DNA of 64,000 nt from Bremerella cremea (lineage in GTDB: Bacteria; Planctomycetota; Planctomycetia; Pirellulales; Pirellulaceae): positions 496,001 to 560,000 of the forward strand of contig NZ_QPEX01000010.1 of NCBI RefSeq assembly GCF_003335505.1. Reading direction: 5' to 3'. This document shows positions 1-10,145 of the stretch, piece by piece. The notes below the pieces were generated by a model. The model saw only the letters and a program-made list of their open reading frames with translations. It was not told where the DNA came from and made no database searches. Position 1 is the first letter of the stretch; the number at the start of each line of letters is the position of its first letter. Position numbers and translations under genes: made by a program.

Positions 1-1644
1 GGCCGCGATGCATAGCACGCCAGAATCGTTCAACATGCGGGCAATTTCGCTTCCTCGGCGGAGGTTCTCGCTGCGATGCTCGGCGGTATAGCCTAGATCT
101 TTACTGATGCCGTGCCGCAGGTTCTGACCATCGAGGACGATGCTCGTCTTGCCTTCGTCGAACAAGCGACGTTCCAAAGCGTAAGCGATGGTCGTCTTGC
201 CGGCGCCGGTCAGACCGGTCAACAGCAGCGTGGCAGGTTTCTGACCGAAACGAGCGGCTCGTTCCTCAGCAGAAACATTCCCCTTCGAGGCTTGCAGCGA
301 CTGGTCACCTTCGACATCCCATAGCTCGTCCTGGTCGCTGGCATCGCGATCGATGATCATGCCGGCACCTACGGTGCGGTTGGTCATGTAATCGATGAGA
401 ATGAAAGCGCCGGTTGTCTTATTCTTCGCATAGGGGTCGAAGCACACCGGCTGGCTCAGCTTGACCGAGCAGCGACCAATTTCGTTCAGCTTCAGGGCTG
501 GGGTATCTTGCCGATGCAGCGTGTTGACATCGACGTTGTAGCGTAACCGCGAGACCGTTCCGGTCAACATCTTGGTGGCATGCTTGACGAAATATTGCTT
601 GCCCGGCACGAGCGGCTCTTCCGCCATCCAAACCACCATAGCGCCGAAATTGCTATCGACCTTGGGGCGATTGCCAGGGCGGACAATCATATCGCCACGG
701 CTGCAATCGATTTCGTCCTCGAAGGTAAGCGTGACCGACATCGGCGGATAGGCTTCTTCCAGGTCGCCATCCATGGTCACGATTCGCTTGACCTTGCTGG
801 TCTTCTTCGAAGGCATGACCATCACTTCTTCGCCGGGACGAATCGTGCCGGACGAGACCGTACCGCAGAAACCGCGGAAGTTTAAGTCAGGGCGATTAAC
901 CAACTGGACCGGGAAGCGGAAGTCTTGCAAGTTTCGGTCGGAACCGATGTAAAGGTTCTCGAGCATGTGCATCAGTGTGGCACCTTCGTACCACGGCATG
1001 CGTTCGCTCTTCTCGACCAAGTTGTCCCCTTTAAGCGCCGAAAGCGGGATGAAGTGGACATCGTCGGCCGACATCTTCGCCGCGAAGTCGACGTAATCTT
1101 GCTTGATCTTCTCGTAGACTTCCTGGCTGTAATCGACTAGGTCCATCTTGTTGATCGCGACCAGAATATGGCGAATCCCCAACAGCGAAGTGATGAAGCT
1201 GTGGCGTTTGGTTTGGGTCAACACACCTTGGCGGGCGTCGATCAGAATGATCGCCAAGTCGGCGGTTGAAGCCCCGGTGGCCATGTTGCGAGTGTACTGC
1301 TCGTGCCCGGGCGTATCGGCCACAATGAATTTGCGTTTTGCGGTCGAGAAGTAACGATAGGCCACGTCGATGGTGATACCTTGCTCGCGTTCTTCTTTGA
1401 GACCGTCGGTCAGCAGCGCCGGATCGATCTCGCCGGCGACGGTTCCGTGCGTGGCCGAGTCTTTCTCGATTGCTGCCAACTGATCTTCGTAAGCCGCTTT
1501 CGACTCGATCAACAACTTACCCAGCAGCGTGCTTTTGCCGTCGTCAACGCTACCGCACGTGATAAAACGCAACAGTTCTTTCTTCTCGTGCTGAGCAAGA
1601 TAAGCATGAATGTCGGTCGCGATCAGATCAGATTTGTGAGACAT
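1..1644 (-). CDS. cysNC: Bifunctional sulfate adenylyltransferase subunit 1 / adenylylsulfate kinase (CysN-CysC fusion), 3' end beyond window
   Basis: The frame is open from the ATG at 1644 to the left edge: 548 codons without a stop. The N-terminal part is an EF-Tu-like GTPase with the P-loop GSVDDGKST at residues 31-39, DTPGH and NKMD motifs, followed by beta-barrel domains. From about residue 455 a second NTPase begins with the P-loop GLTGAGKTT and then [10 protein letters not shown], typical of APS kinase. CysN couples GTP hydrolysis to formation of adenosine 5'-phosphosulfate by CysD, and CysC phosphorylates APS to PAPS, so this polypeptide carries out two steps of sulfate activation in the cytoplasm. 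It lies 129 bp downstream of cysD on the same strand, so co-transcription is likely. The missing part is only the C-terminal portion of the kinase domain. No clear ribosome binding site is visible. Confidence 0.96.
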   Translation of the reverse strand, partial: MSHKSDLIATDIHAYLAQHEKKELLRFITCGSVDDGKSTLLGKLLIESKAAYEDQLAAIEKDSATHGTVAGEIDPALLTDGLKEEREQGITIDVAYRYFSTAKRKFIVADTPGHEQYTRNMATGASTADLAIILIDARQGVLTQTKRHSFITSLLGIRHILVAINKMDLVDYSQEVYEKIKQDYVDFAAKMSADDVHFIPLSALKGDNLVEKSERMPWYEGATLMHMLENLYIGSDRNLQDFRFPVQLVNRPDLNFRGFCGTVSSGTIRPGEEVMVMPSKKTSKVKRIVTMDGDLEEAYPPMSVTLTFEDEIDCSRGDMIVRPGNRPKVDSNFGAMVVWMAEEPLVPGKQYFVKHATKMLTGTVSRLRYNVDVNTLHRQDTPALKLNEIGRCSVKLSQPVCFDPYAKNKTTGAFILIDYMTNRTVGAGMIIDRDASDQDELWDVEGDQSLQASKGNVSAEERAARFGQKPATLLLTGLTGAGKTTIAYALERRLFDEGKTSIVLDGQNLRHGISKDLGYTAEHRSENLRRGSEIARMLNDSGVLCIAA

Positions 1645-1650
1645 ACGTCT

Positions 1651-1752
1651 AGTTTTCAGGGTTCGGTGGTCAGTTTTCAGTGGGATTTATGGTCCAGCCT
1701 TCTTGCCGAATCAGTCTTCTTCTCTTGCTGAAAACTGAATACGAAAAACTGA
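1651..1752. repeat. Inverted repeat in the cysD-cysN gap
   Basis: The 129-bp gap holds CAGTTTTCAG at 1671-1680 and its exact reverse complement CTGAAAACTG at 1728-1737, plus partial copies at 1651-1659 and 1744-1752. The arms can pair as a stem with a loop of about 47 nt in the cysD-cysNC transcript. No U-tract follows, so it is not an obvious terminator. It may be a copy of a dispersed intergenic repeat: a short similar piece (AGTTTTCAGT) occurs between tdh and kbl near 28991. Function is unknown. Confidence 0.55.
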
Positions 1753-1773
1753 ACACGCGCCTGTCTACAGGCG

Positions 1774-2682
1774 TTAAAAATACCCTTCTTCCTTCTTCTT
1801 CTGCATCGAGGCGCCCTGATCTTTATCGATCGCGCGGCCCTGACGTTCCGAGGTCGTGGTGAGCAGCATCTCTTGGATGATATCTGGTAGCGTGACCGCT
1901 TCCGATTCGACGGCACCGGTCAGAGGGTAACAGCCCAACGTGCGGAAGCGGACCATCTTTTCTTCTACCTTTTCGCCCGGCTCGAGCTTGAGGCGGTCGT
2001 CGTCCATCAAAATCCACATATCGTTACGCCACACCACGGGGCGTTTGGCCGAGTAGTACAACGGGACGATCGGAATGTTCTCGAGATGGATGTATTGCCA
2101 GACGTCGAGTTCTGTCCAGTTCGACAAAGGAAACACACGGATGCTTTCCCCTTTGTTGACCTTGGTGTTGTACAAACTCCACAACTCTGGCCGCTGATTC
2201 TTGGGATCCCAGCGGTGATTGCGATCGCGGAAAGAAAAGACACGTTCCTTGGCCCGCGACTTCTCTTCGTCACGGCGAGCCCCACCAAACGCGGCATCGA
2301 ACTTGTATTTATCTAACGCCTGCTTCAAGCCGACGGTCTTCATCAAGTCGGTATGGCGCACGCTGTCCTCGAACGGGTCGATTCCCAGCTGCTTCCCTTC
2401 TTCGTTGATGTGAACGATCAGATCGAGCCCCAGCTCTTTGCGGGCATATTCTTCGCGGAAGTTGATCATTTCCTTGAACTTCCACGTCGTATCGACATGC
2501 ATCAAAGGAAACGGCGGTTTGGCGGGATAAAACGCCTTCATGGCCAAGTGGACCATGACGGACGAGTCTTTCCCTACCGAATACAACATTACCGGGTTCT
2601 CAAACTCGGCCGCAACTTCGCGGATGATATGGATGCTTTCCGCTTCCAACTGTTTGAGATGCGTTATCTGATAACCGGACAT
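1774..2682 (-). CDS. cysD: Sulfate adenylyltransferase subunit 2 (CysD)
   Basis: This is the ATP sulfurylase catalytic subunit, which forms APS from ATP and sulfate together with the CysN GTPase. The 302-aa product has the PP-loop-like SVGKDSSVM motif near residue 37, the family block [16 protein letters not shown], and the C-terminal stretch [14 protein letters not shown], all typical of CysD/PAPS-reductase-like ATP pyrophosphatases. The length is normal for the family. ATG at 2682 is preferred over the TTG one codon upstream. No good Shine-Dalgarno sequence precedes it. The cysN-cysC fusion follows 129 bp downstream, so the two form an operon. Confidence 0.97.
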   Translation of the reverse strand: MSGYQITHLKQLEAESIHIIREVAAEFENPVMLYSVGKDSSVMVHLAMKAFYPAKPPFPLMHVDTTWKFKEMINFREEYARKELGLDLIVHINEEGKQLGIDPFEDSVRHTDLMKTVGLKQALDKYKFDAAFGGARRDEEKSRAKERVFSFRDRNHRWDPKNQRPELWSLYNTKVNKGESIRVFPLSNWTELDVWQYIHLENIPIVPLYYSAKRPVVWRNDMWILMDDDRLKLEPGEKVEEKMVRFRTLGCYPLTGAVESEAVTLPDIIQEMLLTTTSERQGRAIDKDQGASMQKKKEEGYF

Positions 2683-2936
2683 CAATCCATCACTACAAGT
2701 TGAAGTTAAGCAATTTTGGCCTTCTTCCCAGGAGGGAGGAAGGTCGAGGCGTGGAAATCACGCGGAGCGCAACACCGATCGGTAAGATCGACATTGCTCT
2801 AAGCCTTAACAACCTAGCCGATCCGAGAAATTCGACAGGCCGTTAGGTCGATTATTCCATTGGGAGATAATCGCCTGATTATAGGGGGGAAGCCCCATCT
2901 CAACAACGACACAAACGGGGCGCAAGTTGAATCGTC

Positions 2937-3620
2937 TCAAGGCTCTTTGCGACCTTTCGCCCAAACTTTCACAATCACACTCGGATGATCGTTGCCGGGC
3001 GTTTCGTACTCGTAGGAATTACGAATCTCGACCGACTTGGTCACGCCATGGTGGCGAGCTTCTTTCACTTCTTCCACCCAACGGCCACCCTTCACCGCTA
3101 GCAAGCGACCAGCCGATAGCCAGTGCTTTTCGAGCCAGAGCAACAGTTTCCGCAGCGGAGCGACCGCTCGACATACGACCGCATCGAAGCTCAAGTCTTC
3201 GAGAACGTCTTCGGCCCGATTGTGGTAGACAGGAATCTCTAATCCAAGACGCTCGACGATTTCCTGCGTGGCTTTGGCTTTCTTGCCGACCGAATCGCAC
3301 AAGCTAACTCGAACGTCAGGCCGGATAATGGCGATCAAAATCCCGGGAACTCCGCCACCGCTGCCCATGTCGAGGATTTCCTCGTTGGGCTTCAATTGCC
3401 CCGCCAAGGCCATGCTATCAATGACATCGCGCGAGACAAACTTGTCGTAATCGGTATGCCGGGTCAGATTTAGCGACTGATTGATCTCCCACAGCACATC
3501 GACATAGCGTTGGATCTGCTCGCGCACTTCTTCGGGCATGGGGGCTCCGTATTTCTGCAGAGCCTCCTCCAAAGTGCTACTCGGAGGGGATTCAGGAGCT
3601 GGCGAAACGTCTTCGCTCAT
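2937..3620 (-). CDS. rsmG: 16S rRNA (guanine527-N7)-methyltransferase RsmG
   Basis: RsmG uses S-adenosylmethionine to methylate N7 of G527 in the 530 loop of 16S rRNA. The 227-aa product carries the SAM-binding motif LDMGSGGGVPG near residue 83, the FDAVVCRAVAPL block and the late KGGRWVEEV segment. An upstream in-frame extension to 3731 is possible, but the family aligns from the ATG at 3620, which has a weak GAAAG upstream. In many bacteria rsmG sits next to mnmE/yidC; here it is separated from them by more than 55 kb. Confidence 0.95.
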   Translation of the reverse strand: MSEDVSPAPESPPSSTLEEALQKYGAPMPEEVREQIQRYVDVLWEINQSLNLTRHTDYDKFVSRDVIDSMALAGQLKPNEEILDMGSGGGVPGILIAIIRPDVRVSLCDSVGKKAKATQEIVERLGLEIPVYHNRAEDVLEDLSFDAVVCRAVAPLRKLLLWLEKHWLSAGRLLAVKGGRWVEEVKEARHHGVTKSVEIRNSYEYETPGNDHPSVIVKVWAKGRKEP

Positions 3621-3742
3621 ACTGGCTTTCAAATAGATTGCTTCAAACGAACCCGTCCAACCCCAGGTGGCTGGAACAATCCTTCTATTTGACCATGAAT
3701 GGTCCGTTTCGGCCATGACACCCAGGGACATCCCAAGCTTGT

Positions 3743-5041
3743 CTAGCGCTTCTCGTGTCGGTCGAGCACAATCACCCGATGGGCCGTCAAATGGGGCTTC
3801 GTAAACTGGTTTAATGGCGAAAGCTGGCCGTAGATCCCGACTTGCGTGCGAGCATAACGGCGCAAATTAAGTCCTGGGGCGGGGCTTACGAACTGAAGAA
3901 CGTTCCCTTGGGAATCCGTCAACGCGAAGGGAGGCGTGTATTGGCCATTATTTTTTGAGGCCGATGCCCGCGTGATGACCGGCATCAACCAGCCACGTCC
4001 ATCGTAGCGAGGGTCGAGGCCATCGCCGATAAACTTCGCTGCCGGATCGTTCGACTGGCCGATCTTGCCAAACTTCTCGTCATCTAAGTACGAAACCGCA
4101 GCCGGTGATGCCCCCAGCTTTTTGGCCTCTTCTGCAGCCAGCTTGCGTTCTTGCAGCTGAATAAACTCATCGACTTTTTCCAACAGCAGCCGGGCCTGAC
4201 CTCGTTCGAGGGGGGTTGCCCCTTCCGCGATCAACCGCTTCGCCTGATCTTTCAGCGGCTTGAACTTCCACTCTTCGTAAGGTTTCAAGCATTCCAGGCT
4301 GATCGCCAGTTCAAGCTCGACTAAGTCCATATCTGCCAGGGGAGGCGTTTGTTCGAGCGGCTGTGGTTCGCCAACCAGTTGGGCCCCTTTCATCTCACTT
4401 GGTTCTTCATCATAAGAAACCGGGCGGATGACCTTTAGTTTCTCCTCGTTCTTCCGCCAGAAGTCGGCATCTTTGACGACTTCGTTAATCGCAGCTGGAT
4501 CATCCTGGCGAGCCCAAGCCGGTGGTGGACCTGGCGTGATGCGCTCGATGAAATGCTTGTTGATCCAACGAAATTCGCCTGAGGGAGGCGCGATGCGATA
4601 GAACGCTTCCTTCTTGCCGCTCTCTTTATCGCGTAGTTCGACAATGCCCAGCACCGACACCGGCTCGCCTGGGCTTAGCTTCACGTGAACCACATGATGT
4701 TGATCGCTAATCTGGCTACCAACGTACGAGGGAGCATCGTGCCCCTCGATCAATGCGTCGCGTCGGTCTTCGCCGTAGGATAAGTCGTGAGCCCGAATCA
4801 GGCTGAATTCGTTCTCGGTGGGGCGAATAGCCAACCACCCGCCAGCATCTTCCCGGTAAACCTCGACGATGGTGTTTCTATTGAGATAGGCCGTCGGATA
4901 GTAGTTTTGCCCCGGGCCACTGCGGGTAAAGACTTGATCGGTCGTCACCCGCGCCTTGTACGGATCGGCGGCTTGAGTCGTCGCGGTACCAACAACCCAG
5001 GCAACGAGTGATAGCACACAGAACAGTGGTAGGCGAAGCAT
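3743..5041 (-). CDS. Exported protein with bacterial SH3-like domain, function unknown
   Basis: The 432-aa product starts with a Sec-type signal peptide (hydrophobic residues 4-20, probable cleavage after about residue 24). Next comes an SH3b-like region at roughly residues 30-80, with the RSGPGQNYYPTAYL pattern seen in bacterial SH3 domains that bind cell-wall or protein ligands. A second beta-rich segment follows at residues 110-175, then a Glu/Lys-rich helical stretch around 240-310. No catalytic motif is recognisable. It ends 12 bp before the upstream end of the extended rsmG frame, on the same strand. A role in the envelope is inferred from the signal peptide and SH3 fold only. Confidence 0.7.
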   Translation of the reverse strand: MLRLPLFCVLSLVAWVVGTATTQAADPYKARVTTDQVFTRSGPGQNYYPTAYLNRNTIVEVYREDAGGWLAIRPTENEFSLIRAHDLSYGEDRRDALIEGHDAPSYVGSQISDQHHVVHVKLSPGEPVSVLGIVELRDKESGKKEAFYRIAPPSGEFRWINKHFIERITPGPPPAWARQDDPAAINEVVKDADFWRKNEEKLKVIRPVSYDEEPSEMKGAQLVGEPQPLEQTPPLADMDLVELELAISLECLKPYEEWKFKPLKDQAKRLIAEGATPLERGQARLLLEKVDEFIQLQERKLAAEEAKKLGASPAAVSYLDDEKFGKIGQSNDPAAKFIGDGLDPRYDGRGWLMPVITRASASKNNGQYTPPFALTDSQGNVLQFVSPAPGLNLRRYARTQVGIYGQLSPLNQFTKPHLTAHRVIVLDRHEKR

Positions 5042-5244
5042 GTCGGATAACCTTCAGCAAAATCTTAAGCTCGATGCCGAAGGAAATACCGAAAATCGTG
5101 GCTGCCTGCAAGATTGATTTCAGTGCTGGCAGCAGACCAAATCGAATGCTGCCGGCCGTAACGTGAGATAGTTTACGGCTTTCGGTCTGACGTTTCGCGG
5201 GCGTTACGAACTTGCCGTTCGCTGAGGCTAGCCTTCTCGGCCGC

Positions 5245-6042
5245 TTAAAACTTGTGCCCTTTCTGCGGGCCATCTTTGGTTAGCGACAAGATCTCAGGGC
5301 CGTTCTCGGTCATCAGAATCGTGTGCTCGAACTGCGCGCTCAGGCTACGATCGCGCGTGCGAACGGTCCAGCCGTCATTTGGATCGAGCTGGGTTGCGGC
5401 GCCGCCAACGTTGATCATCGGTTCAATCGTAAAGCACACGCCTGGCATTAAACGGACCGAGTGAGCCGCACGGGTGGGGACGTGAGGAATGGAGGGATCT
5501 TGGTGGAAACGGCGTCCCAAGCCGTGACCGACGAATTCTTCAACCACGCCAAATTGGTACTTTTTCGCTTCTTCGACAATCACGCGTCCGATTTCCGAAA
5601 CACGACAATCGGGATAGATCGCGTCGATCGCCAGGTACAAGCAATCAAACGCGCACTGCGTCACCTGCTTCGCTTCTGGGCTGACTTCCCCAATCAGGAA
5701 CGTTTCCGACTGGTCGCCGTGCCATCCCTCGACAATCGAAGTCAGGTCGACATTCACAATGTCGCCATCTTTCAGTTCGTAATTGTCGGGAATTCCGTGA
5801 CAAATCACTTCGTTCACGCTGATACAGCAGCTCTTCGGATACCCTTGGTAATTTAAACAGGCAGGCGTATGACCATGGTCCATGGTGTAGGCGTGAACCA
5901 GCCGATCGAGCTCGATCGTTTTGGTGCCTGCCTTCACAAAAGGACGGATGTAGTCCATCAGTTCGGAATTGAACTGACAAGCAACCCGCATGGCGTCTCG
6001 TTCGGAATCAACCAGTTGAAGATGACGACGTCCGTGAAGCAT
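5245..6042 (-). CDS. map: Methionine aminopeptidase type I
   Basis: This enzyme removes the initiator methionine from nascent proteins. The 265-aa product has the metal ligands of the pita-bread fold: Asp in VNVDLT, Asp in WHGDQSE, His in VGHGLGRRFHQ, Glu in FTIEPMI and Glu in QFEHTIL. The substrate-pocket His is in NEVICHGIP. There is no N-terminal zinc-finger extension. The ATG at 6042 has no Shine-Dalgarno sequence (the upstream bases are C-rich), but no better start exists. The gene stands alone, 203 bp upstream of the SH3-protein gene on the same strand. Confidence 0.96.
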   Translation of the reverse strand: MLHGRRHLQLVDSERDAMRVACQFNSELMDYIRPFVKAGTKTIELDRLVHAYTMDHGHTPACLNYQGYPKSCCISVNEVICHGIPDNYELKDGDIVNVDLTSIVEGWHGDQSETFLIGEVSPEAKQVTQCAFDCLYLAIDAIYPDCRVSEIGRVIVEEAKKYQFGVVEEFVGHGLGRRFHQDPSIPHVPTRAAHSVRLMPGVCFTIEPMINVGGAATQLDPNDGWTVRTRDRSLSAQFEHTILMTENGPEILSLTKDGPQKGHKF

Positions 6043-6265
6043 AGGGGGATCTTGGGGATGGAGGATGCGAAATGGAAGTGAGCGATATTCTACCGAATCG
6101 ATCCCAAACCAGCGGCAACCAGCATGATCGATTTCAAAGATAGCCTAGCAGTTTACCAAGGGAATTGGCCAGACAACATGCTTTTATCACGATTTCCTGG
6201 CCGAGATTTTAGCTCGGGCGTTACAAACCGCGCGAACGTCAATCGCCGGAGGGGCTCTCCTTGAA

Positions 6266-6294
6266 TTGTCAGTTTTATCGCCGCCCATTAGAAT
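6266..6294 (+). promoter_or_regulatory. Probable sigma70 promoter of leuS
   Basis: TTGTCA at 6266-6271 and TAGAAT at 6289-6294 are separated by 17 bp; each matches the consensus at five of six positions. Transcription would start near 6301, leaving a leader of about 120 nt before leuS. That leader holds no convincing terminator or amino-acid-rich leader ORF. The rest of the 382-bp gap between map and leuS shows nothing else. Confidence 0.6.
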
Positions 6295-6424
6295 CGTTAC
6301 CTTCCCAAGACGCAGGGAAAGCCATGTGAAATAAGATTTTGCGGCGATCCCCACCGATTCTATGCACTAAACCAGGTCGCCTCGTCGACGACCGTGATGT
6401 TATACCGCTCACTGGAAATCGCTC

Positions 6425-9256
6425 ATGCCCCGTTACAATCCGGCCCAGATCGAACCGAAATGGCAAAAATTCTGGGAGGAGAACCACACGTTCCGTAGTC
6501 CTGTGCTTCCTCACGGGGAAAAAATGTACGTGCTGGATATGTTCCCCTACCCCAGCGGTGCAGGGCTTCACGTGGGGCACCCGGAAGGCTACACGGCGAC
6601 CGATATCGTCTGCCGGTTCGCCCGTATGCAGGGGAAAAGCGTTTTGCATCCGATGGGTTTCGACTCATTTGGTCTTCCCGCCGAAGAATATGCGATTCGG
6701 ACCAATACGCATCCACGTATCACCACCGAGAAAAACATTGGTGAATTCGTCCGTCAGCTGAAAATGATCGGTTTCAGCTACGACTGGGAGCGACAAGTCG
6801 CAACGACCGATGTCGATTACTTCCGCTGGACACAGTGGATTTTTCTGGTCCTCTTCGATACCTGGTACGATCAAGAAGCCGGCAAAGGACGCCCAATTGC
6901 CGAGTTGCCGATTCCGGCAGCAATCGAAGCTGAAGGGGAAGAAGCGGTCCGGGCTTACCAGGACGAGCATCGTTTGGCTTACGTGAGCGAAGCCCCGGTG
7001 AACTGGTGTCCGGAACTTGGCACTGTGCTGGCCAACGAAGAGGTGATCGACGGTAAAAGCGAACGTGGCGGGTACCCAGTGCAACGCTTGCCCCTCCGTC
7101 AATGGATGCTGCGCATCACCGCATATGCCGAGCGGCTCGAGCGCGACCTCGAATCGCTCGACTGGTCGGACAGTATTAAACAGTTGCAACGAAACTGGAT
7201 CGGTCGCAGCACCGGGGCAGAAGTCGATTTCTTCCTGGGCAGCCCCGAAGAATTCACCCCATGGGAAATCGAGCGAAAAAAATCTGGATATCCTCGGAAG
7301 CCAGGCAACGACGTCTTGCGGGTTTATACAACGCGACCAGATACCTTGTTCGGGGCAACCTACATGGTGATCGCTCCGGAACACCCGCTGGTCGAGCAGT
7401 TGACGACCGCCGACCAGGCGGACGCCGTGAAGAAATACTGCGATGCAGCCGCATTCAAGTCCGACCTGGAACGGACCGAGCTTGCCAAGGAAAAAACGGG
7501 CGTCTTCTCCGGGTCTTACGCCGTGAATCCCGTGACTGGACAGCCAGTCCCGATTTGGATTGCTGACTACGTGTTGGCCAGCTACGGTACCGGGGCCATC
7601 ATGGCGGTGCCAGCACACGACGATCGCGATTTTGAATTCGCTCAGAAATTCGACATTCCGGTGATCGCCGTAGTCGATCCTGGCGAGAAAACCAGTATCG
7701 ATCGCGAGGCTGTTCTCGCGGGTGAAGCTTGTGCGACGTTTGACGGTATTGCGATCAACTCCGGCAAATACAACGGCATGCAAACCGCCGACGTCAAATC
7801 ACAGATCGCCCTCGATTTGGAGCAAGCGGGCGTCGGCCGCGAAGCCACCAACTTCAAGCTGCGCGATTGGCTCTTCAGTCGCCAACGTTTCTGGGGCGAA
7901 CCGTTCCCGATTCTCAAGGAACTGGACGAAAACGGCCAGCCTAACGGCAAAATCCGAGCGGTCCCGGTCGATCAACTTCCAGTCGATTTGCCTCATATTG
8001 AAGATTATAAGCCTCTCGGCCGCCCCGAACCGCCGCTGGAAAAAGCGGACGAAGAGTGGCTGTACCCAGTCATCGATGGCGTTCGTTACAAACGAGAAAC
8101 GAACACCATGCCGCAGTGGGCTGGTTCGTGCTGGTATTACTTGCGATTCATTGATCCGCAAAACGACGAGGTTTTCGTCGACCCTGAAAAAGAAAAAGCC
8201 TGGATGCCGGTCGATCTTTACATCGGCGGGGCCGAGCATGCAGTGCTGCACCTTTTGTATGCTCGCTTCTGGCATAAAGTGTTGTTCGATCGTGGCTACG
8301 TCTCGACCCAAGAGCCGTTCCAGAAATTGATCAACCAGGGGATGATCCTTGGCGAGATCGAGTATACCGGCTATCAGCGAGCCGATAGTACTTGGATCGG
8401 CAGCAACGAAATCACCAAGCAAGACGACGCCTACACCGACGCCAACGGGCAAGAGGTCTGCGCGGTCAAATTGACCGAAGCCGACATTCTGAAGAAAGGA
8501 GACGGCTTTGTCTTGAAAGACGACGAAACCGTCCGCATCGATGCTCGTGCGTTCAAAATGTCGAAAAGCCGCGGCAACGTGGTCAACCCAGACCTTGTGG
8601 TGAAAGACTATGGTGCCGATAGCCTTCGCTTGTACGAAATGTTCATGGGTCCCTTGGAAGCGACCAAACCATGGGCCATGGACGGCGTGAAGGGAGTTCG
8701 CGGGTTCCTCGACCGGGCCTGGCGTCTGATCGTCGATCATAACGCGGAAGAAATCACCCTCAACGCGGCCGTGCAAGATGTTGAATTGAGCGAGGAACAA
8801 AACAAGACCCTGCATCGTACGCTCAAGAGTATTACCCAAGACTTGGCCAACCACAGCTTCAATACGGCAATTGCCCGTTTAATGGAGTTCACAAACTTCT
8901 TCACGAAGGAGTCGACCCGTCCGAAGAAAGCGATGGAGACGTTCGCATTGATGCTTTCTCCGTTGGCCCCCCATTTGGCTGAAGAATTTTGGCAGATTCT
9001 TGGGCACAAAGGGACCTTGGCTTACGAGCCGTGGCCACAATTCATCGAGTCGTACACCAAAGACAACGAGATTGAAGTGCCGGTGCAGATTATGGGAAAA
9101 GTTCGCGGCCGTATTACCGTTCCAGCCGACATTAAGAAGGACGATCTTGAAGCTCTCGCCAAGGCGGACTCACGCGTGCAAGAGCTTCTCGCTGGGAAAC
9201 AAATCGTAAAAACGATTGTCGTTCCGGGACGGCTCGTAAATTTCGTCGTGAAATGA
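6425..9256 (+). CDS. leuS: Leucyl-tRNA synthetase
   Basis: LeuRS charges tRNA-Leu. The 943-aa class I synthetase has the HIGH-type motif HVGHPEGY near residue 49, a CP1 editing domain with the threonine-rich [12 protein letters not shown] segment and [15 protein letters not shown], the tryptophan-rich [11 protein letters not shown] block, and KMSKSRGN near residue 718. The C-terminal domain ends with the usual beta-rich [13 protein letters not shown]. It is longer than E. coli LeuRS (860 aa), mainly from an insert around residues 150-185 and a leucine-specific insert just before KMSKS. The zinc-binding cysteines expected around [15 protein letters not shown] are mostly lost. The ATG at 6425 lacks a clear Shine-Dalgarno sequence. 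Confidence 0.98.
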   Translation: MPRYNPAQIEPKWQKFWEENHTFRSPVLPHGEKMYVLDMFPYPSGAGLHVGHPEGYTATDIVCRFARMQGKSVLHPMGFDSFGLPAEEYAIRTNTHPRITTEKNIGEFVRQLKMIGFSYDWERQVATTDVDYFRWTQWIFLVLFDTWYDQEAGKGRPIAELPIPAAIEAEGEEAVRAYQDEHRLAYVSEAPVNWCPELGTVLANEEVIDGKSERGGYPVQRLPLRQWMLRITAYAERLERDLESLDWSDSIKQLQRNWIGRSTGAEVDFFLGSPEEFTPWEIERKKSGYPRKPGNDVLRVYTTRPDTLFGATYMVIAPEHPLVEQLTTADQADAVKKYCDAAAFKSDLERTELAKEKTGVFSGSYAVNPVTGQPVPIWIADYVLASYGTGAIMAVPAHDDRDFEFAQKFDIPVIAVVDPGEKTSIDREAVLAGEACATFDGIAINSGKYNGMQTADVKSQIALDLEQAGVGREATNFKLRDWLFSRQRFWGEPFPILKELDENGQPNGKIRAVPVDQLPVDLPHIEDYKPLGRPEPPLEKADEEWLYPVIDGVRYKRETNTMPQWAGSCWYYLRFIDPQNDEVFVDPEKEKAWMPVDLYIGGAEHAVLHLLYARFWHKVLFDRGYVSTQEPFQKLINQGMILGEIEYTGYQRADSTWIGSNEITKQDDAYTDANGQEVCAVKLTEADILKKGDGFVLKDDETVRIDARAFKMSKSRGNVVNPDLVVKDYGADSLRLYEMFMGPLEATKPWAMDGVKGVRGFLDRAWRLIVDHNAEEITLNAAVQDVELSEEQNKTLHRTLKSITQDLANHSFNTAIARLMEFTNFFTKESTRPKKAMETFALMLSPLAPHLAEEFWQILGHKGTLAYEPWPQFIESYTKDNEIEVPVQIMGKVRGRITVPADIKKDDLEALAKADSRVQELLAGKQIVKTIVVPGRLVNFVVK

Positions 9257-9264
9257 ACTTAGCA

Positions 9265-9332
9265 CGCCGTGAAGCGGTTGACGCGGCGGCTTTTTAGACG
9301 GATGCTACTAGGGTCAGGAACTTCCTGGCCCT
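9265..9332 (+). terminator. leuS terminator region (two hairpins)
   Basis: A short GC stem, CGCCG at 9265-9269 with CGGCG at 9284-9288, is followed by GCTTTTT at 9289-9295, a weak intrinsic terminator. A stronger hairpin follows at 9310-9332 (AGGGTCAGGAA pairing TTCCTGGCCCT, one G-T wobble), with a T-containing tail. Together they probably end the leuS transcript. Confidence 0.5.
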
Positions 9333-9427
9333 ACTAACTTTGTTTGCCGATTTTCGGCGATTGTTTTTGACAATTCGAAAGAAGCGTCAGGCCCCCACTG
9401 CCTGACTAGCACGGAAGACTCGCATCC

Positions 9428-9976
9428 ATGACGCACGCTTGGCACGACGTGACCCCCGGTGAGGACATTCCAAGAGAATTTTGTGCGGTCATCGAAATCC
9501 CCACAGGTTCCAGTATCAAGTACGAACTGGATAAAGATACGGGATTGTTGCGAATGGATCGCATGCTTTACTCGGCCGTTCACTATCCGGCCAACTACGG
9601 GTTCGTCCCGCAAACCCTAGCCGAAGACGACGACCCGTTGGACGTGCTGGTTTTGTGCCAGGAACCGGTTGCGCCGCTGACCTTGATCACCGCCCGTGCG
9701 GTTGGTTTGATGACGATGGTCGATAGTGGTAAACTCGACCATAAAATTATTGCCGTGGCTGTCACCGATCCGGAATATTCTTCCTATACCGAAGCCAGCG
9801 ATCTGCCCATTCATCGACGCAACATGCTGCGACGCTTCTTCCAGGACTACAAGATGCTGGAAGGCAAAACCGTCGAAGTCGATGAGATCCTTCCCGCCGA
9901 GCTCGCCTTGCCGATCGTGAATGAGGCGTTGGAACGCTACAGCAGTCAGCGTCGCCGCGGGTTTTATCGGAAGTAA
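9428..9976 (+). CDS. ppa: Inorganic pyrophosphatase (family I)
   Basis: This soluble enzyme hydrolyses pyrophosphate to phosphate and pulls biosynthetic reactions forward. The 182-aa product has the family signature DDDPLDVLVL near residues 68-77, where the three Asp bind catalytic metals. It also has the upstream IEIPTGSSIKYELDKDTG and RMLYSAVHYPANYGF blocks. It lies between leuS and glgC on the same strand. Both neighbouring reactions (aminoacyl-tRNA and ADP-glucose synthesis) release pyrophosphate, but shared regulation is not shown. Confidence 0.97.
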   Translation: MTHAWHDVTPGEDIPREFCAVIEIPTGSSIKYELDKDTGLLRMDRMLYSAVHYPANYGFVPQTLAEDDDPLDVLVLCQEPVAPLTLITARAVGLMTMVDSGKLDHKIIAVAVTDPEYSSYTEASDLPIHRRNMLRRFFQDYKMLEGKTVEVDEILPAELALPIVNEALERYSSQRRRGFYRK

Positions 9977-10145
9977 CAATCACGCCCTTTGCGGCGCGAA
10001 ACTTGCAGTTATTTAAGCGAATTGCTATGTCAGCTCGTCCCGCTGACTTGCAATCGCTGCGTATCGGTCGTTATGTTTTGGATTCGCCATCGACCGAAAT
10101 ACCTATTGCTTATCGCAACTCACGTCACGGAAAGAAGGTGACCCA

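Noticed and set aside
3621-3731. N-terminal extension of rsmG (37 codons)
   Set aside because: The extension is not hydrophobic or family-like, and the RsmG core begins at the downstream ATG.
6301-6424. Possible T-box or attenuator in the leuS leader
   Set aside because: No terminator with U-tract and no Leu-rich leader ORF; an ATG-TGA start-stop near 6322 is not informative.
6665-7783. Minus-strand frame of 372 codons inside leuS
   Set aside because: Shadow of leuS; composition (His/Arg/Gly-rich) typical of antisense reading of GC-rich third positions.
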